Notes under the pieces: model-generated | Seen by the model: only the letters and a program-made list of their open reading frames with translations | What the model was told of the DNA's origin: nothing | Databases searched by the model: none | Position numbers and translations under genes: made by a program | Source: DASUVM01 sp036378955 | GTDB lineage: Bacteria; Patescibacteriota; Saccharimonadia; Saccharimonadales; Saccharimonadaceae | Direction: 5' to 3' | DNA: 64,000 bases | Assembly: GCA_036378955.1 (NCBI GenBank) | Contig: DASUVM010000003.1 | Coordinates: forward strand, 62,001-126,000 | Shown: piece by piece, positions 7,964-16,405 of the stretch | How positions within the stretch are numbered: position 1 is the first letter of the stretch | How the letters are laid out: every line of letters begins with the position of its first letter

Positions 7964-9184
7964 TTAATTAACAACCCCTAGCCCAGCATCTAGGATGACT
8001 TGCGGTATAAAGTTCGCATACACCGACGCTTTATTGATTTCAGCATTACCAATCGAGTTTGGCAGGGCAGTGTGCGTTGTTAATGAATGTATGCCCATAA
8101 AAGGATGCCAGGCATTAAAGGAGGTATTGGCTGAAGCCGCCGTGGCCATGTATCCACTACGTTGTACAGAGTGGCCCAAATGCATGCCAGCCATCGAGAC
8201 AGAGGCGTATGAAGCACCCGATGTACGAGCCAGTACCGCAAAGAAGTATCGGCTCCCCGCCTCGAACACCGGCTGGCTTGAAAACAGCGAAGAGTGAAAA
8301 GAAAGCCAGCGCGCGCCCAGATAACTCGCACTATTACCTACATTAGCCGCCAGCGCATATGAAGTTGAGACGCTATTTAGTAGTGATAGCTGGGTTGAAT
8401 TAACGCGCGTATAGAGACCAAAATACCAAGAAGAGCTATGCGCAGCCGATAAGTTTGAAGACCCGCTATTACTAAACCCAAGCCGCATCGTAGAAGCCGT
8501 CATGGCATAAGGAAACAGCTCATTACCCGGTGAGAGCGGCTGAACTATTACACGCCCAAACATGCCTGTGCTGACCGAGGTGAAAGAAATACCCTGCACC
8601 GAGTTCTGCTGAAACATATTGTCAAAATACGACCCCGTCACTCCACCACCGCCGCCACCATTACCTGCTGAGATTGTGATGGTGTTGCCGCCCGCAGCCG
8701 TTGACTGGCTCAGCGTTATGTTATTGCCGCCAGCAAATATAACTTGGTTTGAAGCCGTGCCGCTAGTGCCGACACTATTGCCAATGTTACTCATGCCTGC
8801 CGAAAAGGCCGGCGCACCGATGCTGATTGTTGCGGCATTGGTTGATATGCTCACCGCCCCGGTGGCCGATAGGCTCGAGGTTTGTGGCACTGAAAAATTA
8901 AAAGACTGGCCAGTTGTTGAAGCAATTGTCAGCGCCCCACCAGCCACCGCTAAGTGTGCCGTGCCGCTAGTGTAAGTGGTTTGCGAATTTGCCAGGGCAA
9001 TACCGCCACCGCCGCCACCAGCGCCGCCGGATATAGTAATGGCATTGCCATTTTGGCTCAGTGTAATGTTATTGCCACCCGCTAATGTTAGCGTGCCGCT
9101 TGAAACCAGTGCGCCAGCACCGGCTGTATTGCCTGAAATAGTTGCATTAATGCGTCCGCCATTGATGGGAGGTATGTAGGTCAT
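7964..9184 (-). CDS. phage tail-fibre-like structural protein
   Basis: A 406-residue protein with no signal peptide. The first 190 residues are Gly/Thr/Asn-rich with two similar blocks, AGGNNITLSQNGNAITIS and AGGNNITLSQSTAAGG, each followed by a glycine run (GGGGGG). The second half has aromatic beta strands (SSWYFGLYTRVNSTQLSLL and similar) of the type found in fibre-like proteins of uncultured phages. This suggests a fibre or adhesin of phage descent. No capsid, terminase or portal gene lies nearby, so a complete prophage is not present. Confidence 0.5.
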   Translation of the reverse strand: MTYIPPINGGRINATISGNTAGAGALVSSGTLTLAGGNNITLSQNGNAITISGGAGGGGGGIALANSQTTYTSGTAHLAVAGGALTIASTTGQSFNFSVPQTSSLSATGAVSISTNAATISIGAPAFSAGMSNIGNSVGTSGTASNQVIFAGGNNITLSQSTAAGGNTITISAGNGGGGGGVTGSYFDNMFQQNSVQGISFTSVSTGMFGRVIVQPLSPGNELFPYAMTASTMRLGFSNSGSSNLSAAHSSSWYFGLYTRVNSTQLSLLNSVSTSYALAANVGNSASYLGARWLSFHSSLFSSQPVFEAGSRYFFAVLARTSGASYASVSMAGMHLGHSVQRSGYMATAASANTSFNAWHPFMGIHSLTTHTALPNSIGNAEINKASVYANFIPQVILDAGLGVVN

Positions 9185-9193
9185 AAGTAGGTC

Positions 9194-9895
9194 TTATAAT
9201 ATATACCATGCATTACCGTCTGATGCGAGCGTTAAAGAAGTATATTGCACATTAAGTGAAATACTGGTCTGGCCATCAATCGTATCGCTACCAGAGCGGG
9301 CAACCGAACAGGTGTTACCTGAATTATCGAGCCGCTTCACATAAAACCGATAGCCCGCCACGCCCGATGCAACCGGCAGTGTAATCGTCACTGCACCACT
9401 GCTCGCATTGGCAAATATCACCGTATCGTTAGCGGCGATGGTGTAGCTGCTGGTTTTGGTGGTAGTCGCCAGTGTTGCATCGTTCCAACCAGGTAGCCCA
9501 CCCGATATGCGCAGGTATTGGCCGGCCGAACCCACCCCCAAGCGAACAAGCTGCCCGGAGCTATTACGATAATAGAGATCACCTGTTGCCCCAGCTGTAT
9601 CATCATAAATTGCTACTTTTTTACGCACCGAACCGGTAGTAATGGTAAAGAATAATGTGTCGTTATTAAACTCCATTGCACCGGCTTCAGGCGCAGAAAG
9701 CACCGTGCCCGAGTTGAACTTAAGCGGCGCCGTGCCGGCAGTGGCTGTGCCTGGCTGAATAGTGATCGTTTTATGACTGCCGTTAATAGGGTTGTTGGTG
9801 TCATCATTATAGTGTTCTTTCATGATGTATTGGCGAATAATGTCACCCCAGACACCGTCGTCGCTGTTAACAATCGGAAGTCGCTGCTCTGCCAT
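9194..9895 (-). CDS. phage-like fibre or coat protein
   Basis: A 233-residue protein. The N-terminal 25 residues (RLPIVNSDDGVWGDIIRQYI) resemble the attachment segment of tail proteins; the C-terminal half has the pattern SYTIAANDTVIFANASSGAV, then TITLPVA and a closing DGNAWYIL, known from phage and metagenome tail-fibre proteins. It lies 9 bases upstream of the larger fibre-like gene. Both are probably displayed together, though neither has a signal peptide and the export route is unclear. Confidence 0.5.
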   Translation of the reverse strand: MAEQRLPIVNSDDGVWGDIIRQYIMKEHYNDDTNNPINGSHKTITIQPGTATAGTAPLKFNSGTVLSAPEAGAMEFNNDTLFFTITTGSVRKKVAIYDDTAGATGDLYYRNSSGQLVRLGVGSAGQYLRISGGLPGWNDATLATTTKTSSYTIAANDTVIFANASSGAVTITLPVASGVAGYRFYVKRLDNSGNTCSVARSGSDTIDGQTSISLNVQYTSLTLASDGNAWYIL

Positions 9896-9897
9896 AC

Positions 9898-10092
9898 CTA
9901 AGCTCCAAACTTTCGAGAACCGAAGCCATGCGAAGCGTGCTGTTCACCAACAGCTGTCTTTTTTACATGACCCATGAGTGCAAGCAGGTTGCCCAACCCA
10001 AAAAGCACTAAAAGCGAACCGGTGAGAAACTGCAAAAATTCACGCCGCGTCATTTGTTTCGCTAGGAGCTTCTTTTGGATATCTTGTTCCAT
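9898..10092 (-). CDS. 64-residue protein with Tat-like membrane anchor
   Basis: Contains MTRREFLQF (14-22), close to the twin-arginine consensus, followed by a hydrophobic stretch (about residues 23-41) and a tail ending in HGFGSRKFG. It could be a signal-anchored partner that holds the two fibre-like proteins encoded directly downstream; it is separated from the first by 2 bases. No tatA/tatC is visible in this window, so Tat export cannot be confirmed. The protein family is not one I can name. Confidence 0.5.
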   Translation of the reverse strand: MEQDIQKKLLAKQMTRREFLQFLTGSLLVLFGLGNLLALMGHVKKTAVGEQHASHGFGSRKFGA

Positions 10093-10099
10093 GTATTTT

Positions 10100-11155
10100 C
10101 TATACTTTCGGGCCTCGTTTTCCTAACCGCATTGGTTTAGCTCGCCGAGAGGGGCGAATCATAGCGCGCACAAGCGAGTACAGGCCGAAAATAATCAGCC
10201 CGCTCGCTACAAGCATTCCTAGCAGCAACTTCCAGGGAATAACCCAAAAACCAACTTCAGCTACAAGGGGTATATCGCGGTTACCATCGTTATAGACCAC
10301 CACGGCTTTAGCGGTATAATGTCCGATGCGAATATTAGCCAGGTTTTGCCAGTTCCAATCAAGATATTCAGCCCCGTCGCTACTTTTCTTGCCGACTGGG
10401 AAGCCGTTCTCCCACTGAACGGGCAATTCTCTCACCGTGCCGGGCAAAATATAACCAGCCCCTTTGTTGACTGCCAGAGTATCGATTGGGGTTTCGTCAC
10501 TGCTACCGCGCTGCATAAAAACATCGCCAGCTGGCTGCACTATAGTATTGCCGGTGTTCTTTAGACGCAGGGTTAATTTTGATGGCAAATATTCATATAT
10601 TGCCGCCTCTGAAGTCATGCTTTCAATCTGCAATGCACGAGTAGCACCGGGCCTATCAATAGTGATAAGCGCGAAAACAGCTACCTGCCCCTTTAGTTCT
10701 TGCCCTTTGTTAATAATGTTATTATTAACTGACTGCCGGCTTATCATAAGGGCAAATGCATAACTAAAACCAGCTTCTTTTGGCACATCAACAGTTATTT
10801 TTTGTTCGTATAGTTGGCCAGGTGCAACGATAAAATCTTTCGAGCTAAAGCGAAGCCAACCTGCTACTTCGGGCGGCTTTGTGTCGTGTAACTCAATTTG
10901 TCCGTCGCTTTTTATAGTAAAAGCACGGGGTGTAATAGTTAACTTTTCGGTATTATTGCCAGCATTTCTTATTTTTAAATCGAGCGTTGTTTTTTGCCCA
11001 GGTTTGAGCGTTGCAACTAGCGGCGATGGCGAAACCTGCAAATAGAACTCGCCTTCAGCTGCCCGAACAGCTCGCCAAGGAAATATGCTGCCCAGGCTTA
11101 TGAAGAGTGTAAGAACGAGAAACGAAAGCGTGAATCTACGAAGCGTATGGGTCAT
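10100..11155 (-). CDS. DUF916-like surface protein, second copy
   Basis: About 351 residues with a signal peptide (residues about 5-30), an Ig-like N-terminal domain (YLQVSPSPLVATLKPGQKTT, then KITVDVPKEAGFSYAFALMI) and a C-terminal transmembrane helix followed by RPSRRAKPMR-type basic residues. It shares its layout with the protein at 5696-6559 but is clearly diverged. An in-frame TTG at 11164 is an alternative start. It follows the WxL-like gene by about 10 bases, a standard gene pairing in WxL clusters. Confidence 0.6.
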   Translation of the reverse strand: MTHTLRRFTLSFLVLTLFISLGSIFPWRAVRAAEGEFYLQVSPSPLVATLKPGQKTTLDLKIRNAGNNTEKLTITPRAFTIKSDGQIELHDTKPPEVAGWLRFSSKDFIVAPGQLYEQKITVDVPKEAGFSYAFALMISRQSVNNNIINKGQELKGQVAVFALITIDRPGATRALQIESMTSEAAIYEYLPSKLTLRLKNTGNTIVQPAGDVFMQRGSSDETPIDTLAVNKGAGYILPGTVRELPVQWENGFPVGKKSSDGAEYLDWNWQNLANIRIGHYTAKAVVVYNDGNRDIPLVAEVGFWVIPWKLLLGMLVASGLIIFGLYSLVRAMIRPSRRAKPMRLGKRGPKV

Positions 11156-11167
11156 GGCGGTCAATCA

Positions 11168-12196
11168 CTAAAACAATCCCGCTCCAATGATGGTGATCGT
11201 ATCTGTGTAATCAGTAGCGGCCGCAGTGGTTGCACTAATAGCAACATTGTTCTTCAGTGTTAGCACAGCCGCACTCGCCGTACCGTTTGAAGAGGCAAGG
11301 GTTCGAAGGCTGGTATCAAGGCCGCCACCCTGCCCGGCTGCCGTACCAACAAATGGAGCAGCCACGGTCAATGTGCCAGAGCCACCACCTTGCGTGCTCG
11401 TAATGCCCATATTATACCCCTGCGTTCCGGCAACAAGTGTACTGTTGGTGCCAGGAGTGGTTGAGCTTATAGTGTATGATGCTGTTGCTGAAATAAGCCC
11501 GGTTGATGCATCTTTGGCCCACACAGCCCAGCCATTCTTCGCATTGGTATCAACCGTTGCCGTGCGCGGTGTCGGGCTAGTGGTGACACTTGAGGTACTG
11601 AGCGTGCCGAGTGCGTCAGTATTGCCACTGAGTGCGAATGAAAAGGTTGAAGGCACGCTAGCCGTAACGGTAATTTGATCGTTCGTGATACTTGCAGTGC
11701 TATAGCCAGCTGTGTCGATAGCGGTTGGTGTGGTGGTGCGAGTAGTCACCGTACCGGTGTTAGAGCCGCTGGCACTTGATTTAACAGTGACCGCGGCGGC
11801 ATTCGTCCAGTTGAAGCAATAAAGTGTTGCTGGGGTCAGGTCGCCACTCGGGAAGGTCACGACTTGACCGGTGACATTCGTTGCAGTAGCAATGCTCGGC
11901 CAAGCAGTGCCACCTGTTGGCCAAGCAAGGTTGGTTGTATTCACCGTAAAGTTAGCAGCCGTACCAAGCGTATAACCAGTTGGGAAGGTTACTTGTACAT
12001 CTGCTTCAGTCGCTGTGCTGGTTGGCTGCGCACAGACCGTTCCCGTTGTTTGGGTACTGATTTGCATACGATCGAAGCGCACCATAGCTTTGCCAAGATC
12101 GGCAGCTAGTACAGTATTTGCCGTCAAGGCTACGGCAAATACTGTTGCCATTACAGCATGAATTAAAAAAACAACCTTCTTGTTAAATCGGTTCAT
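11168..12196 (-). CDS. secreted WxL-like Thr/Ser-rich surface protein
   Basis: About 342 residues starting at an ATG preceded by AGGAAGG. Signal peptide of about 32 residues (hydrophobic VVFLIHAVMATVFAVALTA). The mature protein is very rich in Thr, Ala and Ser and ends TDYTDTITIIGAGLF, a closing strand seen in bacterial pilin/WxL-like proteins. First gene of the cluster, so it may be the most abundant product. Promoter at 12260-12288. Confidence 0.55.
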   Translation of the reverse strand: MNRFNKKVVFLIHAVMATVFAVALTANTVLAADLGKAMVRFDRMQISTQTTGTVCAQPTSTATEADVQVTFPTGYTLGTAANFTVNTTNLAWPTGGTAWPSIATATNVTGQVVTFPSGDLTPATLYCFNWTNAAAVTVKSSASGSNTGTVTTRTTTPTAIDTAGYSTASITNDQITVTASVPSTFSFALSGNTDALGTLSTSSVTTSPTPRTATVDTNAKNGWAVWAKDASTGLISATASYTISSTTPGTNSTLVAGTQGYNMGITSTQGGGSGTLTVAAPFVGTAAGQGGGLDTSLRTLASSNGTASAAVLTLKNNVAISATTAAATDYTDTITIIGAGLF

Positions 12197-12259
12197 CTGC
12201 CTGCCTTCCTGCCGCTCTGTATGGTTTGGACGTTTATGGTTCACTTGTTTTGTAATGTA

Positions 12260-12288
12260 AGTATAACCATTATGCATATCATGTGCAA
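12260..12288 (-). promoter_or_regulatory. promoter of the surface cluster
   Basis: On the minus strand TTGCAC (12288-12283) and TATACT (12265-12260) are 17 bases apart. Transcription would start near 12253, giving a leader of about 57 bases with a Shine-Dalgarno-like AGGAAGG before the ATG at 12196. Confidence 0.6.
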
Positions 12289-12343
12289 GTAATATTTGTT
12301 AGAATAATGTATACCTAAAAAATAAGTTCAGCCCATTAATAAT

Positions 12344-13300
12344 ATGTATGTCATTGCCATATTGTCAGTCAGAAGACATAAATATCTTTTATTCAGCCTG
12401 CTTTCGCTGCTTTCTTTTTTGATCTTTTGGCCCCACGGCTTGCAAGCGGAAACCCTCAACGTTACCGCCACCGTTCCCGCACCACTGCCGACACAGCCCG
12501 CCATTATTACCACACCACGTGATCAACAGCATTTCTATAATAGTATGATAGCCGTCGAAAGCACCTGCTCGAACGATACAGCTTATGTTGAGCTTTATCG
12601 TAATGATATCTTCGCTGGAACAACAGCTTGCTTGAGCGGCAATGCAAACCTAGTAATCACCATTTTGCCGGGTGCTAACTCGCTACGCACCAGGCCCCTA
12701 AGCAGTACCGGCGGTGAAGGGCCAGCTGCCTCGGCCATTACTGTCTACTACGATACGCTAACGCCGTCTTCATCGCCGATCGCCTCAGGTAGCTTGCAGA
12801 TAAGAGAAAGGGTGACGCCTTCGTTCTCTCCCTCGCTTCTATTACCAAACAATTGGTCACAACCGGTTCCTTTTTTCATTACAGCCAAGCAATTTTATAC
12901 ACCACACCGTGTTGACGAAAAGCTTGTCTGGAACGTTGATGTGCATGGCGGCATGGCACCGTATGAGCTTCATGCAATGTGGGGCGATCGGCTTGCTGAC
13001 ACAAAAAGGTTTCACACTAATACTGTCACCCTAGAACACACCTACAGTAATGACGGCGTATACTTTCTAACAATTGATGTTACCGATCAGACCAACAACC
13101 GAGCAGTCTTGCGGCTGGCCACTATAGTACAACCCCGTGAAGAACAGCAAACACTAGATACAAGACCGCCCGAACACTCGCCTGACCCTTGGGCAACTCT
13201 TTTATTGACAGCCTCAGTAATACTGACTTTAGCGGCATTTTCTTTGGGATACCCGATAGCCAGTCAATTATTAAAAAATATTAACACTCGGCATAAGTAG
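12344..13300 (+). CDS. secreted protein with PKD-like domain and C-terminal anchor
   Basis: A 318-residue exported protein: N-terminal signal (hydrophobic LFSLLSLLSFLIFWP), an Ig-like first domain with a Cys pair, a PKD-like domain (VWNVDVHGGMAPYELHAMWG, then VTLEHTYSNDGVYFLTIDVT) and a C-terminal transmembrane helix with a short basic tail. It is divergent from the surface cluster across a 147-base spacer and may share its regulation. No sorting motif is present. Confidence 0.55.
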   Translation: MYVIAILSVRRHKYLLFSLLSLLSFLIFWPHGLQAETLNVTATVPAPLPTQPAIITTPRDQQHFYNSMIAVESTCSNDTAYVELYRNDIFAGTTACLSGNANLVITILPGANSLRTRPLSSTGGEGPAASAITVYYDTLTPSSSPIASGSLQIRERVTPSFSPSLLLPNNWSQPVPFFITAKQFYTPHRVDEKLVWNVDVHGGMAPYELHAMWGDRLADTKRFHTNTVTLEHTYSNDGVYFLTIDVTDQTNNRAVLRLATIVQPREEQQTLDTRPPEHSPDPWATLLLTASVILTLAAFSLGYPIASQLLKNINTRHK

Positions 13301-13338
13301 TAATGTTTACTATAATCAGTAACAAAAGGAATTAAATT

Positions 13339-13980
13339 ATGGCTGTCGGTTTCCGTTCTTCTTCAAACACAGGCAATGACACGAACACCTCGACTCTCTC
13401 ACCAGCAGTTCCAACAGGCGCTGCCACCGGCGACATTGTTGTGGCAATACTCACCCGCTGGGCAGGTGGGAACCCGGCAGTCACACCCCCTGCGGGCTTT
13501 AGCGAATTCGGCACTCAGATTGTGAATGGTGATGCAAAAATGAACACCTTTTGGAAGCGCCTCACCAGTGCCGATGCTGGCACTTACACGTTTTCGTGGG
13601 GGAGCGCAATGTGGTCGCATATGCATTGTTTTTGCATGACCGGTGTAATTGCCAGCGGTGACCCAATTGGCTCGAACCGCTCAACCTGGACAGGCACTGC
13701 CGGCACCTATGGTAACACTCAGGTTACCACTGCCTTTACACCCGGCTTGATATGGAGCGCTTATAACGATACCGGCGGAACACACATGCCACCTACCGAC
13801 TTTACTGAAGTGATCGACTTCGACAGTGGCGCTGGTGCCTATTATTTGCCAGGTGCCGACGGCACGCATACCGCATCGGGTGCAACTGTTAGCAGCTCTT
13901 CTAACGCGATCATCGTTTTAGTCGCCCTTGAGCCAGAGCCGCCCCAAAATAGCGCAACGGTCTGGGCGATGAGCGCATAG
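13339..13980 (+). CDS. beta-sandwich structural protein, phage-like
   Basis: A 213-residue protein without a signal peptide. The pattern TGDIVVAILTRW, then PPAGFSEFGT, WKRLTSADAGTYTFSW and a closing IVLVALEP is found in a family of proteins from phages and actinobacteria with no known activity. Start is supported by AAAAGGA 8 bases upstream. It follows the PKD-like gene by 38 bases, in the same direction, so it may add to the fibre-like proteins of the cluster on the other strand. Confidence 0.45.
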   Translation: MAVGFRSSSNTGNDTNTSTLSPAVPTGAATGDIVVAILTRWAGGNPAVTPPAGFSEFGTQIVNGDAKMNTFWKRLTSADAGTYTFSWGSAMWSHMHCFCMTGVIASGDPIGSNRSTWTGTAGTYGNTQVTTAFTPGLIWSAYNDTGGTHMPPTDFTEVIDFDSGAGAYYLPGADGTHTASGATVSSSSNAIIVLVALEPEPPQNSATVWAMSA

Positions 13981-14035
13981 TGTAATATGCCAAGCCGTGA
14001 GTATAATAAGCATAGACATAACAAGGAGACGAACT

Positions 14036-14458
14036 ATGCAAACCAGGCTCAACCCTTATCTCAGTTTTAAAGACAACGCGCGTCAGGCAATGGAGTTTTA
14101 TCAAACCGTGTTCGGCGGCAAACTTGACATTAATACATTTAAAGAATTTCATGCATCGCAAGACCCTAGCGAAGACAATAAGATAATGCACGCCATGCTC
14201 GAAGCTGACAATGGCGTTACTTTTATGGCATCAGATACACCCAACAGCATAGAGTACCACGCAGGCTCAAACATTAGCATGTCTCTAAGCGGTGACAACG
14301 AAGAAGAATTAAAGGGTTATTGGGAAAAGCTCATCGACGGTGGCAAGATAGTAATGCCACTTGAAAATGCCCCCTGGGGTGATGTTTTTGGCATGGTAAC
14401 CGACAAATTTGGCGTACAATGGATGGTTGATATTACCAGCCAACCAGCTTCGAGTTAA
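14036..14458 (+). CDS. PhnB-like glyoxalase/VOC superfamily protein
   Basis: About 140 residues. LNPYLSFKDNARQAMEFYQT, FGGKLDI and a C-terminal WGDVFGMVTDKFGVQWMVDI are typical of the PhnB branch of the vicinal oxygen chelate fold. Such proteins are often annotated as 3-demethylubiquinone methyltransferases, but that activity is not implied. The ATG at 14036 has AAGGAG 7 bases before it. Substrate unknown. Confidence 0.8.
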   Translation: MQTRLNPYLSFKDNARQAMEFYQTVFGGKLDINTFKEFHASQDPSEDNKIMHAMLEADNGVTFMASDTPNSIEYHAGSNISMSLSGDNEEELKGYWEKLIDGGKIVMPLENAPWGDVFGMVTDKFGVQWMVDITSQPASS

Positions 14459-14517
14459 AGACCTCTATTCAAATACCATCCGTAAGACCCATCAGACAAG
14501 ACACGCTGCAAGACCAG

Positions 14518-15585
14518 CTACTGCATGGTGGTGCTAAGAAATTCGGTTATGCGATTAAGCGCTTGTTTACCATCAGCCGTATCTAAATTGAACTGATATT
14601 CGTGCGGTAAACTTGGGCTATGGGTAGCCGGATAAAACAGTATTTCAACCGATACACCCAAACTGGTAAGTTTTTGGGCCATTTCTTTTGATTGTGGCTC
14701 AAGCGGGTCACCGTTGCCTGCTGTGATGAACGACGGCGGAAAGGCTTTTGTAACATAATTGACCACTGAGGCGTGCTTTAGCTTAGGGTCGTCTATAAAA
14801 TCTTTCTCGCCAGAGTATGCCCAAAGAACAGTGTGCAGAAAATCACCGAACGGCCCGCTGTAGTCGGGCAACGCCAAATCATAGGCACCGCAGTTTAAGA
14901 GCATGCCTTTTAGCTTGTCAGCCGACAATGCAGGGGTAATACCGACTTCTTTGGCGTAACTGTGGCTGGTAATTATGTTTGCCATTTGGGCTACAATTTG
15001 CGAGCCGGCTGAATCTCCCGCTAAAACTATGCTGTTTTTATCAATATGCAAACGATCAGCATTTTGCTGAATATATTTTAATGCGTCATTAAGCTGCACG
15101 AGCGGAAAGGGATATTGACGTTCGGGTGCAACTGTATAATCAACACCGACTGTGGTGTAGCCGCGCGAGGCAAGCACCTTTAAATAACTGTCAACTTCGT
15201 TTTTGTCGCCCGATATCCAGGCACCACCATGCACCCATATGACCGTCGGGCGAACGGTGGTTATACCCTCGGGGTAAAACACATCAAGATAGCCATCTTG
15301 ATCATTCGGCCGGTATTGCTGATTGTCAACCGAGGTAATGCCAGCTGGTACATACTTTTTCGTTATATCAGCTAACTGATCACTCATTTTTGTCATTTCA
15401 TAGCGAAAAAAGAGCGCTTTTGGCCAAGGGCTTATTTGCGCAAAAATATAAATCGCCAGCATCAATACCAAAACCGCCCCCACAATGCCAGTAAGCCACA
15501 AAACTAACTTACGATGCCGAATAAAAAAGCCGGCCCTTTTATTGCTTTTCGCTTTAGAGTTTTTTGCAGCTTTTTTAGCAACCAT
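14518..15585 (-). CDS. membrane-anchored alpha/beta hydrolase (esterase-like)
   Basis: A 355-residue protein with a lysine-rich N-terminus, one transmembrane helix (about 28-50) and an alpha/beta hydrolase domain of the hormone-sensitive-lipase type. The oxyanion motif HGGAW (about 120) and the nucleophile elbow GDSAG (about 190) are present, with a likely catalytic Asp in NGDPLEPQ (about 304) and His in THSPSLPHEY. Probably hydrolyses short esters at the outer membrane face; the substrate is unknown. Confidence 0.75.
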   Translation of the reverse strand: MVAKKAAKNSKAKSNKRAGFFIRHRKLVLWLTGIVGAVLVLMLAIYIFAQISPWPKALFFRYEMTKMSDQLADITKKYVPAGITSVDNQQYRPNDQDGYLDVFYPEGITTVRPTVIWVHGGAWISGDKNEVDSYLKVLASRGYTTVGVDYTVAPERQYPFPLVQLNDALKYIQQNADRLHIDKNSIVLAGDSAGSQIVAQMANIITSHSYAKEVGITPALSADKLKGMLLNCGAYDLALPDYSGPFGDFLHTVLWAYSGEKDFIDDPKLKHASVVNYVTKAFPPSFITAGNGDPLEPQSKEMAQKLTSLGVSVEILFYPATHSPSLPHEYQFNLDTADGKQALNRITEFLSTTMQ

Positions 15586-15732
15586 ATTGTCTTTTAGTAT
15601 ATGTCAGACGCAACAATATTGCCATAAGCAGTTTTCGTAGACAAAGCACTGACTTCATTATAGAATAAGCACGGCCAACGCTCTTTGAGCCGAGGCATCC
15701 GCAGAGTGAGTTAATTCGACCTGAGGAGCTCC

Positions 15733-16257
15733 ATGGGCTGGCTCGAAGAAGTGAAGCGCAATTACGAGCTGTATATACTTTTGTTCGGCTTTGCCGTGTT
15801 CTCCAGCTATCTACTATGGCTACAGCACCAGGAGGTAAAGAAGGACAACGGCAAGATATGGCCAGGTATGCTGAGCATGCTCAACCTCTTCGGAGCTGGG
15901 TGCGCCGTATACATTCTACTGCAAGAGATACAGTTTCAATACCTCTCTCGGCCGCCCACCAACCCTCACTTTTTTTTGGCTGGCGCAGCCGTGATGCTCC
16001 CTGGTGCGGCGGTTTGGATGTTCATCTATAGCTGGCGAGTCAAGCCAGCGCAGTGGACGTTCAGAAGCACTAGTGCTGCCCTGTCGTTTATGGCAATCGC
16101 CGTCGCCTTCTCGATCTTGACGGCCGAACAACCCTATGAGGCATCGTGGAACCCCCTGGTAGTAGCCTCTCGATCCGCGAGCCTCTTGCTGCTCGCGCTG
16201 TCGCTCGGAGCAGCGGTGCTTGACATACGGCGCATCCGACGCCTCGAAAACAGATGA
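15733..16257 (+). CDS. polytopic membrane protein of unknown function
   Basis: A 174-residue protein with an N-terminal amphipathic stretch and about five hydrophobic segments (about 13-30, 42-63, 77-98, 111-127, 140-160), ending in a charged RRIRRLENR tail. GC content is higher than in the neighbours. Start supported by GAGGAG 5 bases upstream. It is followed by a strong hairpin terminator, an arrangement shared by several other GC-rich accessory genes in the window. Confidence 0.5.
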   Translation: MGWLEEVKRNYELYILLFGFAVFSSYLLWLQHQEVKKDNGKIWPGMLSMLNLFGAGCAVYILLQEIQFQYLSRPPTNPHFFLAGAAVMLPGAAVWMFIYSWRVKPAQWTFRSTSAALSFMAIAVAFSILTAEQPYEASWNPLVVASRSASLLLLALSLGAAVLDIRRIRRLENR

Positions 16258-16285
16258 TCACACAAGCTAATTGAGTTCGTGGCTA

Positions 16286-16332
16286 GCTCAGCAGTTTTGG
16301 CGCCGTTTTTCTTGGCGTTAAAACTGCTGAGC
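16286..16332 (+). terminator. hairpin terminator
   Basis: 13-bp perfect stem, GCTCAGCAGTTTT against AAAACTGCTGAGC, with an inner GGCGCC segment and a T-run inside the loop, 28 bases after the stop of the membrane protein. Confidence 0.7.
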
Positions 16333-16405
16333 ACTAACTCGCTCTGCCACCCCTATGTAATATACGACTAGCTATTATAAACTGTACTTAAAGGAGAGTC
16401 TGAAC

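Noticed and set aside
8619..9179. Proline-rich plus-strand reading frames opposite the fibre-like gene
   Set aside because: They are mirror images of Gly-rich codons of the minus-strand gene, with no start signals.
5696..13980. Complete prophage
   Set aside because: Only fibre- or coat-like proteins are present; terminase, portal, capsid, tape measure and integrase genes are missing.
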